From contig QCGH01000004.1 in NCBI GenBank assembly GCA_003280005.1, forward strand, positions 1-64,000: a stretch of 64,000 nucleotides of DNA. The letters are read 5' to 3'. The notes beneath the pieces are model-generated. The model was not told the DNA's origin. It did no database searches and was given only the letters and a program-made list of their open reading frames with translations. Within the stretch, counting starts at the first letter, position 1. Every line of letters begins with the position of its first letter. Source of the DNA: Pelagibacteraceae bacterium AG-365-D07. GTDB lineage: Bacteria > Pseudomonadota > Alphaproteobacteria > Pelagibacterales > Pelagibacteraceae. Of this stretch, positions 44,822 to 53,904 are shown piece by piece. The translations under genes and the position numbers were made by a program.

Positions 44822-45022
44822 TTAATTATTATCTTTTGAGTCTTTGTTTTCTTCGGAAACATCTTTGGGCTGGCTATCTTCAATAGCATCGGACGCCATC
44901 CCTTTTTTAAAACTTTTAATACCTTTGGCAACATCTCCCATTAAACTAGAAATTTTTCCTCTTCCGAATAAGAGTACAACCAAAATTACTACAACGGCTA
45001 TTTGCCAAAAACCTATGCTCAT
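44822..45022 (-). CDS. tatA: twin-arginine translocase subunit TatA
   Basis: A 66-residue pore-forming subunit: one short helix ([16 protein letters not shown]), the FGRGKI hinge, amphipathic [18 protein letters not shown] and a polar tail rich in Asp, Ser and Lys. The order scpA, scpB, tatA, tatB, tatC matches other alphaproteobacteria. Confidence 0.95.
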   Translation of the reverse strand: MSIGFWQIAVVVILVVLLFGRGKISSLMGDVAKGIKSFKKGMASDAIEDSQPKDVSEENKDSKDNN

Positions 45023-45044
45023 ATCAAGGTTATATACTTAATAT

Positions 45045-45761
45045 TTATTTTTTTAAAGGATCTTTTTCAAAATTTTCATCACTAGCTAATGTGTCTTGCA
45101 GCATTTCATCTATATTGGAGTATATATCTTCCTTTTTTTCGTCCTGTTTTTCTTTATAAAATTTTCCAGTTCCAAATATTGATCTTTCTACTGATGTTGT
45201 ATCAATTAGTCCAGCAGCACCTAATTCATCAACTGTTGGTAAATCAGATAGTTTTTGAAGATTAAAATGACTCAAAAAATCATCTGTTGTAACATATTGA
45301 ATCGGTTTACCGGGAATGTCTTTACGACCACCTGGTTTTACCCAATTAAGCTCCATTAAAATTTCTAAAGTATTAGTTCCAAAAGCAACACCTCTAATAT
45401 CCTCGATTTCTGCTCTAGTTACAGGTTGGTGGTAAACAATAATCGACAAAGTTTCAATTGCAGCCTTTGATAATTTTTTTTCAATGGTTTTTTGTTTTGA
45501 TAATAAATAGGACAACTTATCGGATGTTCTAAAAGACCACTTATTAGATATACAAACTAAATTTATACCTCTATTGGAATAAAAATTTTTTAATTTTTGG
45601 AGTATTTTTTCTACATTAATTTTTTTTGAAATTTTGTTTTCAATAGATTCAATATCTAATGGTATACTAGATGCAAATATGATTGCCTCTACTTCTCTTT
45701 CTTGATCTGTGATTTTTGTTTCAGGAAATTTAACAATATTATTTTTTTTTATTTTATTCAT
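45045..45761 (-). CDS. scpB: segregation and condensation protein B
   Basis: A 238-residue kleisin-associated winged-helix protein that works with ScpA and SMC in chromosome compaction. It has the family segments VEAIIFASSIPLDIESI, AAIETLSIIVYHQPVTRAEIEDIRG and GRKDIPGKPIQYVTT. I take the ATG at 45761, which overlaps the scpA stop region by eight bases. A TTG at 45785 would add eight residues that do not match the family. A charged C-terminal tail follows the core. Confidence 0.94.
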   Translation of the reverse strand: MNKIKKNNIVKFPETKITDQEREVEAIIFASSIPLDIESIENKISKKINVEKILQKLKNFYSNRGINLVCISNKWSFRTSDKLSYLLSKQKTIEKKLSKAAIETLSIIVYHQPVTRAEIEDIRGVAFGTNTLEILMELNWVKPGGRKDIPGKPIQYVTTDDFLSHFNLQKLSDLPTVDELGAAGLIDTTSVERSIFGTGKFYKEKQDEKKEDIYSNIDEMLQDTLASDENFEKDPLKK

Positions 45762-46494
45762 TATTACGAATGTATATATCTCCAAAAGATTTTTCTTGTT
45801 TTAATTTAACGTCACCTTCTTTAACAAGTTCTAATGATCCAGCAAAAATACCTGCATTTCCTGTCTTTTTTATTTTTGTATTAATTTTAAAGTTATCAGG
45901 AATTAAATCTTTAAGATTTTTCCAATCTGATAGTTCGTTTTGAAATTCTTTAATTCTTTTTATTCCCTCTTCCATTGTAAAAACAGATAATTTAGGGATG
46001 CTCATTTTATGAAAATCTTTTGTAGAAATTATAATTGAATAAGTTTTTAATATATCAAAAAGTTTTAAAGAATATTGAGACAAGTTATTAGTTTTTATTT
46101 TGGTATTCATTCCTCTTAAAAAAATATCTTTACCTAACCTTTTTCTTTTGAGCATTTGATCTGATAACAGTCTTATTAATTCTAATTTTTTTAATTGAAT
46201 CTTAAGTTTTTCTGCAATTTCAAGCGCTTTAAATTCTTCTTCCTCATCTAAAGGAAGAAGGAGTTTTGATTTTAAATATGTTAACCATGTAGCCATCAAA
46301 AGATATTCAGATGCTATTTCTAAATTTAAATTTTCTGTTTTAACAATATAATCATTAAATTGGTCTGCCAATTTAGTTATAGATATATCTTCAAGATTTA
46401 CCTTTTGAGACTTTGCTAAATCCAAAAGTAAATCTATTGAACCTGAAAAATTATTAAGATCAATTTGGAATTCCTGTGAATCAAAATTTACCAT
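45754..46494 (-). CDS. scpA: segregation and condensation protein A
   Basis: A 246-residue kleisin that bridges the SMC heads. Its N-terminal motif FSGSIDLLLDLAKSQKVNLEDISI (about residues 15-38, quoted in parts) and ASEYLLMATWLTYLKSKLLLP (around 59-79) are diagnostic. The C-terminal winged helix is short and divergent. It lies eight bases downstream of nagZ and overlaps scpB. Confidence 0.94.
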   Translation of the reverse strand: MVNFDSQEFQIDLNNFSGSIDLLLDLAKSQKVNLEDISITKLADQFNDYIVKTENLNLEIASEYLLMATWLTYLKSKLLLPLDEEEEFKALEIAEKLKIQLKKLELIRLLSDQMLKRKRLGKDIFLRGMNTKIKTNNLSQYSLKLFDILKTYSIIISTKDFHKMSIPKLSVFTMEEGIKRIKEFQNELSDWKNLKDLIPDNFKINTKIKKTGNAGIFAGSLELVKEGDVKLKQEKSFGDIYIRNNE

Positions 46495-46502
46495 AATTAA
46501 AT

Positions 46503-47456
46503 TTAACTTAAAAATTTATAAAATTCAGATGTTTTTTTAATTATAAATTGATCAAGCTTTGGAGAGATTTTGGCCAAACTATTCATTTCTTTCATATTGC
46601 CACTGCAATGCAATACCAGGTTGCATCCAGCCGCAAATGCTCTTCTTACATTTTCACTAAATTCGTACTTTAATGCTTTCATAGATATATCATCTGAGAT
46701 AATCAAATTTTTAAAACCAATTTTATTTCTAATATAGGATATGGATTTTTTTGAATGTGTAACGCAATCGTTTTTATCTAAAGCTTTAAAAACTATATGA
46801 GCTGTCATTGCAAACATTGATTTTTTATTTTTAAAAACTGAGAAATCATTTTTTTCTAAATACTTTAAATTGTCTGATATGTAGGGCAGATTTAGATGAG
46901 TGTCTTTTCGAGATAATCCGTGACCTGGAATATGTTTAATTACAGTTCCAATTCTATTTTTTTTGAAAAGATTAATTGTGACATCTCCTATTTTATTAAC
47001 AATTTTTTTATTATTTGAGTAAGCCCTATCTCCTATAATTTTATGAGAGAAATTTCTTTTTATATCTAAAATTGGAACAGTATTAATATTTACTCCAATT
47101 GAATTTAACACATATGATATTTGGTCAACGTAAACTTTATAAAAAAGATTAAATTTTTGAATATTTTCTTTATATAAATCACCAAAAAATTTTCCAGAAA
47201 AGATTGAATTATCAACAATATTATTTATTCTAGTCACACTACCACCTTCTTCGTCAATTAAAATAGGATAAAACGGATCATTAAATATTTTTTTTATAGA
47301 TTTAGTAAGTTTATTAACTTGATTAATGTTTTTTATATTTCTTTTAAAAAGAATAATACCCCATGGTTTATTTTTTCTGATAAATAAATATTCCTTTTTT
47401 GTTAATAGTGTACTTTTTATTCCACATATAAAAGATTTTCTTAAATTAATTTTCAT
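46503..47456 (-). CDS. nagZ: beta-N-acetylhexosaminidase NagZ (GH3)
   Basis: A 317-residue cytoplasmic glycosidase that removes N-acetylglucosamine from recycled anhydromuropeptides. Motifs: PILIDEEGGSVTRI, VIKHIPGHGLSRKDTHLNLP (the catalytic His/Asp loop) and the nucleophile in ISDDISMKAL. It is coupled to the preceding 87-residue membrane protein by an 11-base overlap. The cell-wall recycling role fits the dacA/mltB genes elsewhere in the window. Confidence 0.94.
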   Translation of the reverse strand: MKINLRKSFICGIKSTLLTKKEYLFIRKNKPWGIILFKRNIKNINQVNKLTKSIKKIFNDPFYPILIDEEGGSVTRINNIVDNSIFSGKFFGDLYKENIQKFNLFYKVYVDQISYVLNSIGVNINTVPILDIKRNFSHKIIGDRAYSNNKKIVNKIGDVTINLFKKNRIGTVIKHIPGHGLSRKDTHLNLPYISDNLKYLEKNDFSVFKNKKSMFAMTAHIVFKALDKNDCVTHSKKSISYIRNKIGFKNLIISDDISMKALKYEFSENVRRAFAAGCNLVLHCSGNMKEMNSLAKISPKLDQFIIKKTSEFYKFLS

Positions 47457-47709
47457 TTTTTAACAAATTCCAAAATGAATATTTTTTTTTATTTGAACTA
47501 TCATCATTGTTTAAATAATTAACTATATTGTCAGTGTCACTAGGGATAATTTTAAGATTGGATTTATAAACACTTATTTTTTTATCGATAGAATTAAGAT
47601 TTCTATAAGTTTTTTTTTTATTTTTATCTGAAATATAAAAATTTATTAAAAAAAAAATAAATAAAGCAATAACTAAGAAATAAAAAAAATATTTAATCTC
47701 TTTTAACAT
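47446..47709 (-). CDS. 87-residue single-helix membrane protein (position of the usual SPOR protein)
   Basis: One N-terminal helix (about residues 7-27, FFYFLVIALFIFFLINFYI) followed by a Lys/Asn/Ser-rich tail without recognisable domain. In other alphaproteobacteria a larger membrane-anchored SPOR-domain protein sits between argS and nagZ. The anchor and position agree, but the SPOR domain is missing. It may therefore be a shortened descendant; this is inference from gene order. It starts two bases after the argS stop and overlaps nagZ. Confidence 0.65.
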   Translation of the reverse strand: MLKEIKYFFYFLVIALFIFFLINFYISDKNKKKTYRNLNSIDKKISVYKSNLKIIPSDTDNIVNYLNNDDSSNKKKYSFWNLLKNEN

Positions 47710-47711
47710 TT

Positions 47712-49445
47712 CTACATCTTTTCTGGAGTAGATACTCCTAAAATATTCATTCCAGATGATATTACACTCGATATTGCTTTAAGAAAAACTAGCTTTTCAT
47801 CAGAAATTTTTTTATTCTCATTAATAAATCTTTTACTTTGATTTTCTTTGCCAAGATTCCAGTATGAATGAAATAATGATGACAGTTCGTATAGATAAGT
47901 AGGAATCCGATGTGGCTCTAAGTTATTAGTAGTTAATTCTATACATTTTGGCCACTCTGATATTTTTTTAAGAATTTCTATTTCGTCTTGTGAATATTCA
48001 AAATTAAATTTTTTGATATTAACCTCTGCCGCAATATTTTTTTCAATATGTCTAAATACAGAACATATTCTTGCATAACAGTATTGAACATAATAAAGTG
48101 GATTATCTTTTGACTTTTCTACAACATTATCAAAATCAAAATCAAGCTCTACATCACTACTTCTGTTCAACATAATAAATCTTGTAGCATCTTGTCCAAC
48201 CTCATTAATTAAATCATTAAGTGTTATATAATCTCCTTTTCTTTTTGACATTTTAAATGGTTTTTTATCTTTAATAAGTTTAACTAATTGACTAACTTTG
48301 CAAATTAACTTTACTTTTGAACTGGATAAAGCCTCTACGGAAGATGAAATTCTTTTAATATAACCAGCGTGATCTGCTCCTAATATATTAATTAAACAAT
48401 CAAACTTTCTATCTATCTTGTTTTTATGATAAGCAACATCGCTAGCAAAATATGTCCATGAACCATCTGATTTTTGTAGAGCTCTATCTTTATCATCACC
48501 GAAGTCAGTTGATCGAAAAAGCAACTGTTCTCTTTCAACCCAGTTTTCATTATCTTCACCTTTGGGCGCTTTTATTTTACCTTTATAAACAAATTTATTT
48601 TTTTGTAGAAAATCAATAACTTTTTGTACTGCATTATCAGTAACAAGTTTCTTTTCACTCACAAAATTATCATGATTAATTCCAATATTAATCAAATTAT
48701 TTTTTATCAACTTTAAAGACTCATCGATTGACAAAGCAGCTAATTTATCTGAAATTTTTTCAAAGTTTTGGAAGTCAATATCTTTATTAAATTTTATTAT
48801 ATTTTGAGCAAAATCAATTATATAATCGCCCGGGTATAAATCTTGATTATTAATAGGAAATTTTTCTTTATATAAGATTTCCCTAATCCGAAAATATACC
48901 GATTTTGTAAAATTGATTATTTGATTTCCGTAATCGTTTACATAATATTCTTTAGTAACTTTATGTTTATTAAAGATTAAAACATTAGAAATTACATCTC
49001 CTAAAATTGCACCTCTACAATGACCTACATGAAGAGGACCAGTTGGATTTGCAGATACAAACTCTACTAAATAACTTTTTTTTTTTTCTTTTTTGCTTAT
49101 TCCAAATGATTTATAATTTACCATTATATCTTCAATAAACTTTGTCCAAAAAATTTTTTTAAATTTAATATTTATAAAACCAGGTTTCTCAACTGTCAGA
49201 ACATCAATTAATGGATCATTATTTATTATATGATTAGATAAAAAATTTGCTAGATCAATTGGAGATTTTTTATTATGTTTGCACAAAACCATTGCTGCAT
49301 TTGTAGATATGTCACAATTAAATTTTGGAGGAGGTATTTCAGCTTTTATTCTATCTAATTTTTCTGGTAAAAGTAATTTTTCGTTTTTTGATAAATCTAT
49401 CAATATCTTTTTTATTTTATCTAAGTAATTTTCAAAAATATTCAT
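47712..49445 (-). CDS. argS: arginyl-tRNA synthetase
   Basis: A 577-residue class I synthetase. HIGH motif in SANPTGPLHVGHCRGAILGD (about 128-147), the KMSKRKGDYI loop near 400 and the C-terminal anticodon-binding DALR domain with VQYCYARICSVFRH near 455. The N-terminal additional domain is present. The start overlaps the dgt stop by four bases. Confidence 0.97.
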   Translation of the reverse strand: MNIFENYLDKIKKILIDLSKNEKLLLPEKLDRIKAEIPPPKFNCDISTNAAMVLCKHNKKSPIDLANFLSNHIINNDPLIDVLTVEKPGFINIKFKKIFWTKFIEDIMVNYKSFGISKKEKKKSYLVEFVSANPTGPLHVGHCRGAILGDVISNVLIFNKHKVTKEYYVNDYGNQIINFTKSVYFRIREILYKEKFPINNQDLYPGDYIIDFAQNIIKFNKDIDFQNFEKISDKLAALSIDESLKLIKNNLINIGINHDNFVSEKKLVTDNAVQKVIDFLQKNKFVYKGKIKAPKGEDNENWVEREQLLFRSTDFGDDKDRALQKSDGSWTYFASDVAYHKNKIDRKFDCLINILGADHAGYIKRISSSVEALSSSKVKLICKVSQLVKLIKDKKPFKMSKRKGDYITLNDLINEVGQDATRFIMLNRSSDVELDFDFDNVVEKSKDNPLYYVQYCYARICSVFRHIEKNIAAEVNIKKFNFEYSQDEIEILKKISEWPKCIELTTNNLEPHRIPTYLYELSSLFHSYWNLGKENQSKRFINENKKISDEKLVFLKAISSVISSGMNILGVSTPEKM

Positions 49446-50560
49446 TTTAAATTGTTATATAATTTAATTGCATATCTATCTGTCATTCCGGAAATAAAAT
49501 CAGAAATTGCTCTATAATTATTTATTTTAAGTTGCTCTCTCGAAATAAATTTTTGTGGATTTTTTTTAATTTTATTAAATAATTTTTTTATAATTAATTT
49601 ACCTTTATTATTTTTTTTTAAAACATTTTTGTTATTATACATTTTAGTTTTCAAAAAATATCGAATTTCATTAACAGAAATTTTAATTCTATAAGAAAAA
49701 TCTACTGTCAACAATTTCGTTTTACTGACATCATTTAATGTTTTTATATTATTTGAATTTATATTTGTTTTTGTATTTTTAATTAAATCTTTAATCATTA
49801 AATCAATTGAGTCCCTTATTATTTGATACGTTGCAATTTTATAATTTAATTTATTAATTTTCTTTCTATATTTTTTGTAAATATCTCTAAAAAAATTTAT
49901 TTCAACTAACTCTTCTAATTTAAATAAGTTTGCATTTATCCCATCTTGTATATCATGATTATTATATGCTATATCATCAGATATTGATGAAATTTGAGCT
50001 TCCAAATGAGGATAACAGTTAAAATTAATCATATTTTTAAAATTTTTAATTCCAATTAAAGTGTCAACTAAATCTAAATTTTTCAGAGGTCCATTATGTT
50101 TAACAAGACCTTCTAAAGTCTCAATTGAAAGGTTTAAACCGTTAAATTTCAGATATTTATTTTCTAGAAACATGACTATTCTTAAAGTTTGTAAATTGTG
50201 ATCAAATCCTCCATAATTGCTCATTTCTTCATTTAGAGACTCTTCGCCAGCATGACCAAAAGGTGTGTGACCAAGATCATGTGCTAAACTTAGAGTTTCT
50301 GATAAATCTTCATTTAAATTTAGATATCTAGCTATAGATCTTGCAATTTGCGCAACTTCCATAGAGTGTGTTATTCGTGTTCTATAATGATCACCTTCAG
50401 TATTTACAAAAACTTGTGTTTTATGCTTTAATCTCCTGAAAGAGGCACTGTGAATTATTCGATCTCTATCTCTTTGAAAAGGGGTTCTATACTTCGATGT
50501 AGATTCCTTTATAATCCTTCCTTTGCTTTTAAATAAACCAATCTTTGAGTATTTTTTCAT
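49442..50560 (-). CDS. dgt: dGTP triphosphohydrolase-like protein (HD domain)
   Basis: A 372-residue HD-domain enzyme of the Dgt type-2 family, which hydrolyses dNTPs to nucleosides and triphosphate. The metal site: RTRITHSMEVAQIAR (His), LSLAHDLGHTPFGHAGE (HD) and SSISDDIAYNNHDIQD (Asp). N-terminal SKYRTPFQRDRDRIIHS is also conserved. It starts the dgt-argS run and is divergent from erpA over 50 bases. Confidence 0.93.
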   Translation of the reverse strand: MKKYSKIGLFKSKGRIIKESTSKYRTPFQRDRDRIIHSASFRRLKHKTQVFVNTEGDHYRTRITHSMEVAQIARSIARYLNLNEDLSETLSLAHDLGHTPFGHAGEESLNEEMSNYGGFDHNLQTLRIVMFLENKYLKFNGLNLSIETLEGLVKHNGPLKNLDLVDTLIGIKNFKNMINFNCYPHLEAQISSISDDIAYNNHDIQDGINANLFKLEELVEINFFRDIYKKYRKKINKLNYKIATYQIIRDSIDLMIKDLIKNTKTNINSNNIKTLNDVSKTKLLTVDFSYRIKISVNEIRYFLKTKMYNNKNVLKKNNKGKLIIKKLFNKIKKNPQKFISREQLKINNYRAISDFISGMTDRYAIKLYNNLK

Positions 50561-50610
50561 GCTTTAAAATAAAATATTAAGTATTATATTACTAATATCA
50601 GTGATCATTA

Positions 50611-50928
50611 ATGATAAAAGAAATAAAATTTACCGATAAAGCTCTAAAACAGATAGATACTCTGCTATCACAAAAAGATAAAGGGTCATTTTTTAGAATC
50701 GCTATCAAGGGAGGAGGTTGTTCAGGTTTCCAATATGAATTTACCTTTGATAATTCAAAAGCAGATGATGATTTAAATTATGAAAAAATATTAATAGACA
50801 AAACTTCTGCAGATCTTTTAAAAGGTTCTGAGGTTGATTATGTAAATGAATTGATAGGTTCACAATTCAAAATTACCAATCCACAATCAAAATCATCCTG
50901 TGGATGTGGCGTATCTTTTTCCTTGTAA
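50611..50928 (+). CDS. erpA: iron-sulfur cluster insertion protein (A-type carrier)
   Basis: A 105-residue A-type carrier. The three cluster cysteines are seen in GGGCSGFQYEF (about 31-41) and SSCGCGVSF at the end. It delivers Fe-S clusters to target proteins. It is co-transcribed with xth; its stop and the xth start share a base (TAATG). The dgt-erpA-xth neighbourhood is typical of alphaproteobacteria. Confidence 0.95.
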   Translation: MIKEIKFTDKALKQIDTLLSQKDKGSFFRIAIKGGGCSGFQYEFTFDNSKADDDLNYEKILIDKTSADLLKGSEVDYVNELIGSQFKITNPQSKSSCGCGVSFSL

Positions 50929-51704
50929 TGCTTATTGCATCGTGGAATGTAAATTCTGTACGTGCACGTATAGAAAATATTAAGAGTTATCTAATAAAGT
51001 ACAAACCTGAAATATTAATGATGCAAGAAATTAAAACAGAGGATTTAAATTTTCCTTATGAGGATTTTTCTTCTTTGGATTATGAGAGTCATGTATTTGG
51101 TCAAAAAAGCTATAATGGGGTTGCAATTATTTCAAAAAAAAAATTAAAAAACATTAAATTTGATTTAATTAAAGATAAGCTTAAACAATCAAGAATAATT
51201 TCTGCAGAAACTAATTATAAAAGTAAAAATATTCAGTTGATAAATATTTATACACCAAATGGTAATCCGGTAGATACAGAAAAGTACGAATATAAAAAAA
51301 AATGGCTTGATTCTTTAATTAAGCAATTAAAATCCTGTTTAAAAAAAAATCCAAATATTATTATAGGTGGAGATTTTAATATAATCCCTTCCTCAGAAGA
51401 TGTTTATAATGCAAAAAGTTATGAGGATGATGCTTTATTTAAGCTTGAAATTAGAAAAAAGTTACGTGAAATAATTAATCTTGGATTTAATGATGTGTAT
51501 AGACATTTTAATAAGACAAAAGAAGGCTATACTTTTTGGGATTATATGAGAGGTGCTTGGCAAAAAAATAATGGTATGAGAATTGACCATTTTTTAGTTT
51601 CAAATTCATTAATTGATATAATTAAATCAGTTAATATTAATAGAGATCCAAGGGGTCGAGAAAAACCATCAGATCATACGCCAATCGAAATTAAATTAAC
51701 TTAA
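50928..51704 (+). CDS. xth: exodeoxyribonuclease III
   Basis: A 258-residue AP endonuclease/3'-5' exonuclease for base excision repair. Motifs: IASWNVNSVRARI (start), LMMQEIKTED (metal Glu), YNGVAIISK, IIGGDFNI and the closing SDHTPIEI. I take the ATG at 50928, which overlaps the erpA stop, because it places the conserved IASWN at the usual position; the longer frame from 50904 adds eight unrelated residues. It overlaps the convergent dehydrogenase gene by nine bases. Confidence 0.95.
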   Translation: MLIASWNVNSVRARIENIKSYLIKYKPEILMMQEIKTEDLNFPYEDFSSLDYESHVFGQKSYNGVAIISKKKLKNIKFDLIKDKLKQSRIISAETNYKSKNIQLINIYTPNGNPVDTEKYEYKKKWLDSLIKQLKSCLKKNPNIIIGGDFNIIPSSEDVYNAKSYEDDALFKLEIRKKLREIINLGFNDVYRHFNKTKEGYTFWDYMRGAWQKNNGMRIDHFLVSNSLIDIIKSVNINRDPRGREKPSDHTPIEIKLT

Positions 51705-52694
51705 AGATTTAATTTTATTAATTAATTCCTCATTAATATTTCTTGGGCCTTTATCTAGTCTATTTTTATGTCTTCTTTCACCTGGCAACCTAACATTGCC
51801 CATTGATTTCATTTTAACAAAAAATTCATCTGCGTGTTTATCCCAATTACCATTGGAAGTTTTTTCTGGGGAAATTGCTATAATAAATTCCCCACCACTT
51901 GGTGGTCCTCCATCATTATTATCTTTTGCTGCGGTTTCATAACTAAAATTATCTCCTACTAGAGCTCCTGCCATTAATTCAACCATCATTGATATGGCTG
52001 AACCTTTGTAACCACCAAAAGGCAACAAAACGCCTCCTTCTGTAATTTCTCCAGGATCAGTAGTTTCTTTTCCTTCCTTTGTTAATCCTGTTCCAGGCGG
52101 AACTTTATGACCTTCCCTTTTTGCAACTTGAACTTCTCCCATAGCCATAGATGCAGTAGCCATGTCATACACTACAGGTGTTTTTCCTGGTCTTGGCCAG
52201 GCAAATGAAATTGGATTAGTGCCAAATAATGGTTTAATTGCTCCCGCAGGTGCTACAGCTGGCTTGTAAGATGTGCAAGCAAAAGCAACTAAACCCTCTT
52301 CGGCAAGTTTTTCTGTTTCAGGCCACATAGCAGCCATGTGGTGGGATTTAGTAATTGCAAGGATTGCTACACCATTTACTTTTGCAGCATTAATAAGTTC
52401 TGGCAAACCTTTGTGAAGAACTACAGGTGCTAAGCAATTATTTCCTAAAACTTTTATAACTGATTGAGAAATTTTTTTTATAACTGGTTTACCCTTTCCA
52501 TTAATTTTACCGCTTTTTAATCCACTTATATACGCAGGAAGTCTAAATAAACCATGAGATAGTGATCCATCTCTTTCAGCGTTTCTTATCAAATCTGCCA
52601 ATATAGAAGCTGTTTCATCATCACAGCCATTTGATAATAAAGTTTTTTTTGCCAAATTATAAATTTCTTCTAAAGATAGACTCACAGTTGTCAT
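51696..52694 (-). CDS. Ldh-family oxidoreductase (malate/L-lactate dehydrogenase type)
   Basis: A 332-residue NAD(P)-dependent dehydrogenase of the unusual Ldh_2 fold. Features: AERDGSLSHGLFRLPAYI (catalytic His region, about 53-70), ILAITKSHHMAAMWPETEKLA, FGTNPISFAWPRPG and GGYKGSAISMMVELMAGAL. Relatives oxidise or reduce 2-oxo/2-hydroxy acids such as malate, ureidoglycolate, sulfolactate and 2,3-diketogulonate; the substrate here is not determined. It lies five bases after the mannose-1-phosphate gene and is convergent with xth. Confidence 0.85.
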   Translation of the reverse strand: MTTVSLSLEEIYNLAKKTLLSNGCDDETASILADLIRNAERDGSLSHGLFRLPAYISGLKSGKINGKGKPVIKKISQSVIKVLGNNCLAPVVLHKGLPELINAAKVNGVAILAITKSHHMAAMWPETEKLAEEGLVAFACTSYKPAVAPAGAIKPLFGTNPISFAWPRPGKTPVVYDMATASMAMGEVQVAKREGHKVPPGTGLTKEGKETTDPGEITEGGVLLPFGGYKGSAISMMVELMAGALVGDNFSYETAAKDNNDGGPPSGGEFIIAISPEKTSNGNWDKHADEFFVKMKSMGNVRLPGERRHKNRLDKGPRNINEELINKIKSLS

Positions 52695-52698
52695 AAGA

Positions 52699-53904
52699 TT
52701 ATTTTACCCTACCGTAGATATCTTGAAATCGAATTATATCGGTTTCTTTAAGAATCGAGCCAGTTTGTACTTCAATAATTTTTACTGGTTTATTAAAATT
52801 ATTTTGTATTCTATGTATAGCACCTCTAGGTACAAATACAGACTCATCTGGTTTTGTATAAAACTTTTTTTTATTGATCGTTATCATTGGCTTTCCATCT
52901 GTAATCATCCAATGTTCAGATCTAAAGTTATGTTTTTGAAGACTTATTGAAGATTTTGAATTTACAGTTAATTCTTTAACAAGAAAGTTTTTGCCCTCAA
53001 ATAAATTAATATATTTTCCCCATGGTCTGTAATAAATATTATTTTTTTTAATATATTTATATTTATTTTTTTTATAGATTTTTGAAATTTCTTTCCAACT
53101 GCCTAGATCAGACCAAGGCATATTAAGTTTAATAGCATTTATTTTTTTTGTTTTTTCTAAAACTGCAAAATCAAAAGATTTCTCTATAGATCTAGAAAAT
53201 TCTGTTTTGTTTAGGTAATAGGTATTATTTTTATATACAGATTTTTTTATGGCCATTTTGCAACTTTTAAAAGTTTTAGGCTGGTACTTTTTAAAATTAT
53301 TGATAATTGAATCTTTTCTTAAGAAGAACATACCAGAGTTCCAGTAACCTTTTTGCCTAATTATTTTTTTTGCTAATATTTTTTTAGGTTTTTCAATAAA
53401 TTTAGTAACTTTATTTATATTATTTTTTATTTTTTTTGTTAAAAAATATCCATATTCACTTGATGGATTGATTGGTTTAATACCAAATATGAATATATTT
53501 TCTTCATTTAAATAGGATTTATTTTTGTAAAGAGATTTATTTAAGATATTCGGTTTTTCAATTAAATGATCAGCCGCTAAATATATCAAAGGTTGTTTTA
53601 ATGGTATTTCCTTTACTAATGCTGATGCTAAAATAGCTGGTGCGGTATTCTTTTTCTCTGGTTCTAAAATAATTTTATACTTTTTAATCTTACTTTTTTT
53701 TAGATATTTTTTAACATCTTTTAAATATTTTCGATTAGTGCTGATTATAGGATAATCAAAAATTGGATTTTTTATTCTTTGCAACGTTTTGCTTATAAGT
53801 GTCCAACCTCCAAAATCTATAAATTGTTTTGCTTGATAGTTTTTTTGGTCCGGCCAAAGTCTGGTTCCAGATCCTCCACAAAGGATAATGGGTCTAATTT
53901 TCAT
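52699..53904 (-). CDS. manC: mannose-1-phosphate guanylyltransferase / mannose-6-phosphate isomerase
   Basis: A 401-residue fusion. The N-terminal nucleotidyltransferase has ILCGGSGTRLWP (about 8-19), IILEPEKKNTAPAILASA and WNSGMFFLR, with FIEKPKK as the second lysine motif. The C-terminal cupin isomerase (about 290-400) shows YRPWGKYI, SLQKHNFRSEHWMITDG and VFVPRGAIHRIQN. It should make GDP-mannose for surface glycans. It is shorter than the usual 460-480 residues, with a compact middle part. The ATG at 53904 shares one base with the ilvD stop (TGATG). Its presence in a core amino-acid block suggests an accessory insertion. Confidence 0.9.
   Translation of the reverse strand: MKIRPIILCGGSGTRLWPDQKNYQAKQFIDFGGWTLISKTLQRIKNPIFDYPIISTNRKYLKDVKKYLKKSKIKKYKIILEPEKKNTAPAILASALVKEIPLKQPLIYLAADHLIEKPNILNKSLYKNKSYLNEENIFIFGIKPINPSSEYGYFLTKKIKNNINKVTKFIEKPKKILAKKIIRQKGYWNSGMFFLRKDSIINNFKKYQPKTFKSCKMAIKKSVYKNNTYYLNKTEFSRSIEKSFDFAVLEKTKKINAIKLNMPWSDLGSWKEISKIYKKNKYKYIKKNNIYYRPWGKYINLFEGKNFLVKELTVNSKSSISLQKHNFRSEHWMITDGKPMITINKKKFYTKPDESVFVPRGAIHRIQNNFNKPVKIIEVQTGSILKETDIIRFQDIYGRVK

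Noticed and set aside
44716-44934. Frame overlapping tatA and tatB
   Set aside because: Both tat genes are clearly conserved in other frames; this one has no recognisable feature.
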